Source of the DNA: Vandiemenella viatica
Taxonomy: Eukaryota > Arthropoda > Insecta > Orthoptera > Morabidae
Assembly (NCBI GenBank): GCA_031002005.1
Contig: JARYHS010008074.1
Span: 12,408,924 to 12,472,923 of the forward strand
Direction of reading: 5' to 3'
Length of the DNA: 64,000 nt
How positions within the stretch are numbered: the stretch's first letter is position 1; every line of letters begins with the position of its first letter. Under the pieces are notes generated by a model, which saw nothing but the letters and a program-made list of their open reading frames with translations, did no database searches and had not been told where the DNA came from. Position numbers and translations under genes: made by a program. Below are positions 59,755-64,000 of the stretch, in pieces.

Positions 59755-61512
59755 GTAAGTATGAAGCTCCTCGTAATCGCAGCTTTGAATTACTCAACAA
59801 CGAAACTATGCTTATAAACAAATGTCACCTTACTAAGTTTTCTAATCAAGTTCATGAATAAAATGCGAAAATAGACGAAACTATTGAAAATTTTATAATT
59901 TCAATACAAATTTATGTCCCATAACACTGCACAAAAATATATTTATTTAATTATCACTATTCCAGTGTAAGTAAAAGAACTGTATGGTACATAATTCATG
60001 GTTTTGCTGTAGGAGCGCAATTTATTTCAAGCCCTCTGTTCGTTAGTTTTGTGATTTCTGTATGGGATAAGAATTTTTATTTTGTTGTCGTATGTATACA
60101 ACCATCTGTTTAGACTCTTTTTTTGCAAAATTTCTCTTTAATAGCTCTGTAAAAAGTTGAAACACACAAAAAGTAGTATAATCGTATATGTAGTATTTGA
60201 CAAGAGTATTAATTAATCAGCTGTTATGGTTTCCTTAATAGTTTCAAACGTAAATGGATCCCTCAAATGGTGACTAGAATTGTAACGGTCAGATTTACAC
60301 GGTAACGTCTATTTACATTTTGAACCTGATTATGTGGTAAAACTTCTTCTTTATTAACTAAACTTATATGGCTATTGTATTTTAAGCTTTCCATTTCCAT
60401 CAGTATAAGTGAAGAAGGGTTTTTTTGATGTAAAGCTATAATATGAAGACGGTTACATGATAACTACATTACCCCTGTTTTAACAATTTGGTTCAATTCA
60501 GTTAAACCGCTGCTATCTACGTCCCACCATTAATGAAATACACATATATAATGGTTACAAATTTTTGTATTGACGTTCCTCTATCGTACTATACATTTTG
60601 ACAGTATTATATCCACTCCTATTTTCCAATCTGTTACAGTGCCAATTCTATCTTACAGAATCACTTCCAACATTACACAGGTATCTGACCACCACAAAAT
60701 TTAAATAATATCTTTATCAGAGTATCAATTGATAAGTGCAGCTTTTTACATGTCGCAAGCTTAATTTCTTCGGCTGCCACTCTGACAAATGTATATGTCG
60801 TGTATTTAAATTTTGATAACGAACGTGGTGCATAATGAAATGATTTGTATTTCGTTTCTCACACGGCAGTAGCGCCCGGGCGGGCTCCCTCTGTCTATGC
60901 ACATTCTTCCTTACGGTTCAGACTAAACAGTAACGACATTCCGCGCATCAAGGAAACTCCAACAGTTCTTGAGAAGTGCTAAGTTAGTATATTCACCTTA
61001 ATTTAACCAATGCTGGGAATTGTTTTCCCCGTCAGTGAGTTAAAGAGCGTACTTGACGGCAGCTCTTGCTGCTGGTAGTTGTGCCGTTTCTAATCTCTTT
61101 AAGCATTCTCAGCGTCAAAGAACTCCGCATTCTATGCGTTGTTCGGTAGGTAGGCGTTTCGACATTTACAAAGTAATGACAGGAGTTTTATGAAACAAAA
61201 CGATAAGTGTTCTTTAATTTTTTTGTACGATAATTTCTTCGAAATTCTCAAATAGTAACTATTTCTTGATCAAGTTATTTTATTGCTAACTCATCCTTCT
61301 CACTATTACAGTATTAAGTAAAAGTGTAGTTATTTCTCTTGTAAAACCAAACGTTTCGAAGTAGAGGAAGCGAATCTTGTGAAACGTCTCAGCTGTTTGT
61401 TCACAGTGTCCTACTACGCTGATCATCAGATGTCAACGGATGCCTTGCCCTATAAAGTTACCGACTTCAATCGTGTTCTATTTTGGCTCTTACCGACCCC
61501 TTGTGTTTACAG
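59755..61512. other. Intron 3 of the ERR-repeat gene
   Basis: AT-rich, with a small GC-rich patch at about 60867-60895. No repeat or gene was recognised. Confidence 0.6.
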
Positions 61513-61582
61513 ATCTGATCCTGGGCGCGTCAACGTCAGCGCGATGTTGTCCGGACTGACGGGGCTACTCGTCTCCAACTAA
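61513..61582 (+). CDS. ERR-repeat membrane protein gene, last coding exon
   Basis: The acceptor ttgtgtttacag is followed by A, completing the split GGA, then SDPGRVNVSAMLSGLTGLLV-SN and TAA at 61580-61582. The phase fits exon 3 exactly. The final residues are moderately hydrophobic (MLSGLTGLLV); a short hydrophobic C-terminus could suggest a GPI-anchor signal, but the earlier transmembrane segment makes that uncertain. Confidence 0.85.
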
Positions 61583-62270
61583 CCTCAACGCCTTACCTAA
61601 CTCCAGTAACTGCCGCCTTCTTAATGGACCACCGCAACTGATGGACATAATCTTCAATCTAGAGTACGAGTCGGAAAGATTATTACTTAATGTTTGTAGT
61701 GTACAGAAAACAACGTAATTATTTAATGAAACATTAAAGAAAAGATTGTAACAAGAAAGAACATGTTCATAATTGATAGAATTTTCTTTGTATGTAATTC
61801 GGTTGTGACTTTTATGCATTCGAAACGGACAAGTATGTAATTTATAAAGTTTGAACTGTATCAGTAACTACATTGGCGTAGAGCCGTATACTCTTTTGGC
61901 GGAAGGAGAAGTAGGGTGTTTATTGTGGAAATCAGGAAATCTGCCCATTATAACTTGATTCAGTTCTTTCCCAAACTTGTCTGACAAACACAGAGTAACA
62001 TATATCCAATATTGATTCATTGTAGACCGAATTGTGTTATAGTACATTCGAATATTATTGTTTAATGGATAGAGTGGATAAGTGTAAAATGTTTTCTTTA
62101 CTTAATGTTGGGATGTTGTTGAACATATAAAAAGTATGAATGCAAAACGCTTCTATTCTGTTGCTGCTAGTCACCTGGAACACACTAGAGGAGCCCCATA
62201 TATTGTAAAAATAACACTTGCACGTGTGATAATAATAATCAGTAACAATAAAAATCTTGAATGAAACATT
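61583..62270 (+). promoter_or_regulatory. Probable 3' UTR and polyadenylation signal
   Basis: A stretch without coding potential follows the stop codon. The hexamer AATAAA at 62247-62252 (agtaacAATAAAaatct) is the first strong polyadenylation signal, about 670 nt after the stop. Another AATAAA lies near 62270. Confidence 0.5.
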
Positions 62271-62732
62271 TAATAAATGTGTTTTATTTATTGTTCCTTA
62301 CAACTATCTATTAGAACAATCATTATTATTAATGTGTTCAACGATAATCTTCATAACCAATTATAGCTGGACTTATTTACACCATTTCTATATTCTGATA
62401 CCTGTAATATTGGTCCAACAATATCTTAACATTATCCAGCAAGGGCATGACTTAAGTTTTATAGTCCATTGCCATTAATTTCGTGTAATACTCTGAATTT
62501 AAATAATGACTCTTAGTGACATAAATGTTTAGAAGTTAGCCATAGTTATTGTTCTCCAACCACATTAACCGTCTTCCAACGTGAAATAAAAATACCGTGA
62601 CGTGAAATAGTTCACCCCTACGGGTGTTCTTCGCAGGGCGAAACAGGTAGAGTTGCAGGAGGGGAGTTGCTTCTGGGCCGGTAATGCTCCGGACAGCGTA
62701 TTACCAGATTTTAAAAACCCTGCTGAGCCTTA
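62271..62732. other. No recognisable feature
   Basis: AT-rich intergenic sequence up to the Harbinger relic. Confidence 0.4.
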
Positions 62733-62939
62733 AGGGGCCTGTAGACGATCAAATTTATTTGACAAATTTGTTGGTCAAACATCACGTTTTCATCAAACAA
62801 CAGCACAAACGTTCAAACCTGAGATCAAAAAATTTGTCAAACTTGCCTTTAGTTTCGATTGTTGCCTTGTTGGTACGTGACGCGTGCCGCAATGAGGAAT
62901 AAAGACAACGCATTTTTAACGTTGACTCTAGCACTGTGT

Positions 62940-62978
<39 letters not shown>

Positions 62979-63600
62979 GATGTGGGTTTAGAGAATGATT
63001 GAAATTAAGAGAGAGATTTACACATGAAAATTTATTACGAGAAATATCGCACAAGGAGCCAGATGATTACAATAAATTCCTGCTCACGGAACATAAAACG
63101 TTTGAATGATTATAGCCAGTGCAAATTATGAATTTCTTACGGTTGATGTCGGTACAAATTTCAGAGCGTCAGATGGAGGATTGATTAAAAATATAACATT
63201 TTGGAATTTGTTTGAAAATAATCAGTTGCAGATTCCAGATCTAGATGAATTGCCGAATACCAATTTTTTTTTTAAAAAAAAGTCCTCCGTATTTGTAGTA
63301 GATGAAGCTTTCCAGCTGCTACCAAGTTTCATGAAACCTTGCAATAAACAAGTGTTAAATGATAACATAAGAATTTTTAATTATCGTTTATCTCGCGCGG
63401 GTTATTGAAAAAGTATTTGGCATTCTCGCATGTAATTTTAAGTTTTTTTTTTAGAAACCCGCATAATTATCTCTAACAAAAGCAAGAAGTTATGTCGTGT
63501 TGTCATTTACACAATTTACTTATTAACGGGAAAAAAAATACATCCGACATGTAGCAGAAGACATGGAGACTATTATACAGGGTTCTTGGAGAAATTAGCC
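62733..63600 (+). mobile_element. Harbinger transposon relic with DDE transposase fragment
   Basis: The left end AGGGGCCTGTAGACGATC follows a TTA, the usual Harbinger target. The frame 63106-63408 is the core and C-terminal part of a HARBI1-type transposase: FLTVDVGTNFRASDGG, VFVVDEAFQLLPSFMKP and IFNYRLSRAG. After a stop, KVFGILA-like text continues in another frame. A pure A-run (62941-62975) interrupts the element. The right end was not identified. It is a different family from the Harbinger at 42414-43366. Confidence 0.75.
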
Positions 63601-64000
63601 AAACCAGATGCTAATATTTAATAAAATTGCAATGGAGCCCACGGTCCGGTGACAATTTCCCTAAATACCCATCTTCCCCCTTTTCTGCACCCTCCTACAT
63701 TTGCCCTCTACAAATTTTAACTTTAAATTCTTTCAACGTTGTTGATAAATTTGGCTAAATATTGAAGTTATTCGATTCTTTAGATTTTATTTTCATAGCA
63801 CCGGCAGATCGCGATATATGGACATGAACTGTAAAAGGAATCCTTCGTCTGATAAATTATGTCCACTCAGCCAATTATCATTGCTGCTGTTGTCACTTGG
63901 CGAACGGCGATGCGTTCTCCATGGTAACTAGGCGATAAATGAAACAATGTTTGACAAACACCACCGCACTAGGGATGATCGATATTCATCGATGGTGAAT
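63601..64000. other. No recognisable feature to the window end
   Basis: AT-rich sequence, no coding or repeat signature recognised. Confidence 0.4.

Noticed and set aside
61375..61440. Third hammerhead motif (CTGATGA on the minus strand at about 61430)
   Set aside because: A stem II-like inverted repeat follows, but the expected GAAA is absent (GTTTC is found in its place).

Overview
The window looks like nuclear DNA of an insect with a large, transposon-rich genome. It is AT-rich, has canonical GT-AG introns up to 19 kb, and carries CR1-, jockey-, RTE- and I/R1-type LINEs, Penelope, mariner/Tc1, hAT, Harbinger and Helitron pieces and tRNA-derived SINEs. The SINE and mariner families resemble those I associate with grasshoppers (Schistocerca-like), so an orthopteran or other polyneopteran is my best guess. 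That is inference, not proof. A block of exactly 1000 N (45632-46631) marks a scaffold gap.

Three host-type transcription units can be assembled from splice sites and reading frame. (1) On the minus strand, five exons (37555-37400, 31251-31165, 11855-11748, 11663-11515, 4927-4766) join in perfect phase. They encode the first 220 residues of a protein with an N-terminal membrane anchor, most like the insect phosphoenolpyruvate-synthase / pyruvate-phosphate-dikinase-like family. The rest lies beyond the left edge, and the introns are filled with mobile elements. (2) On the plus strand at 45145-45563, a TATA-box promoter with CRE-like and YY1-like motifs drives a gene of tiny exons (19, 48, 45 and 54 nt). 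All junctions are in phase 1, and the scaffold gap cuts the gene off. (3) On the plus strand at 52572-61582, four exons encode a 1425-residue protein. It has a signal peptide, a short cysteine-bearing segment, about 1270 residues with no cysteine and repeated ERR / RRxS motifs, a transmembrane segment and a short tail. I do not recognise the second and third genes; they are the best candidates for something undescribed.

Region by region: 0.3-3.2 kb holds CR1, SINE and hAT remnants. 6.2-6.7 kb is a deleted mariner. 8-9 kb is a LINE 3' end whose tail carries a series of hairpins. 13-14.8 kb is a large inverted repeat with a Helitron in its loop. 15-22.2 kb is a CR1 LINE split by a jockey element with a clear target duplication. 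28.6-29.3 kb is a foldback. 31.8-35.3 kb holds two LINEs. 36.8 kb has a hammerhead-ribozyme motif. 37.7-40.9 kb is an RTE LINE. 41.8-43.8 kb is a Harbinger element inside a Tc1 element. 47.6 kb is a non-autonomous hAT. 52.8-54.3 kb, inside intron 1 of gene 3, is a Penelope-like element flanked by inverted hammerhead motifs. 62.7-63.6 kb is a second Harbinger relic.

No tRNA, rRNA, CRISPR or bacterial-type operon was seen.
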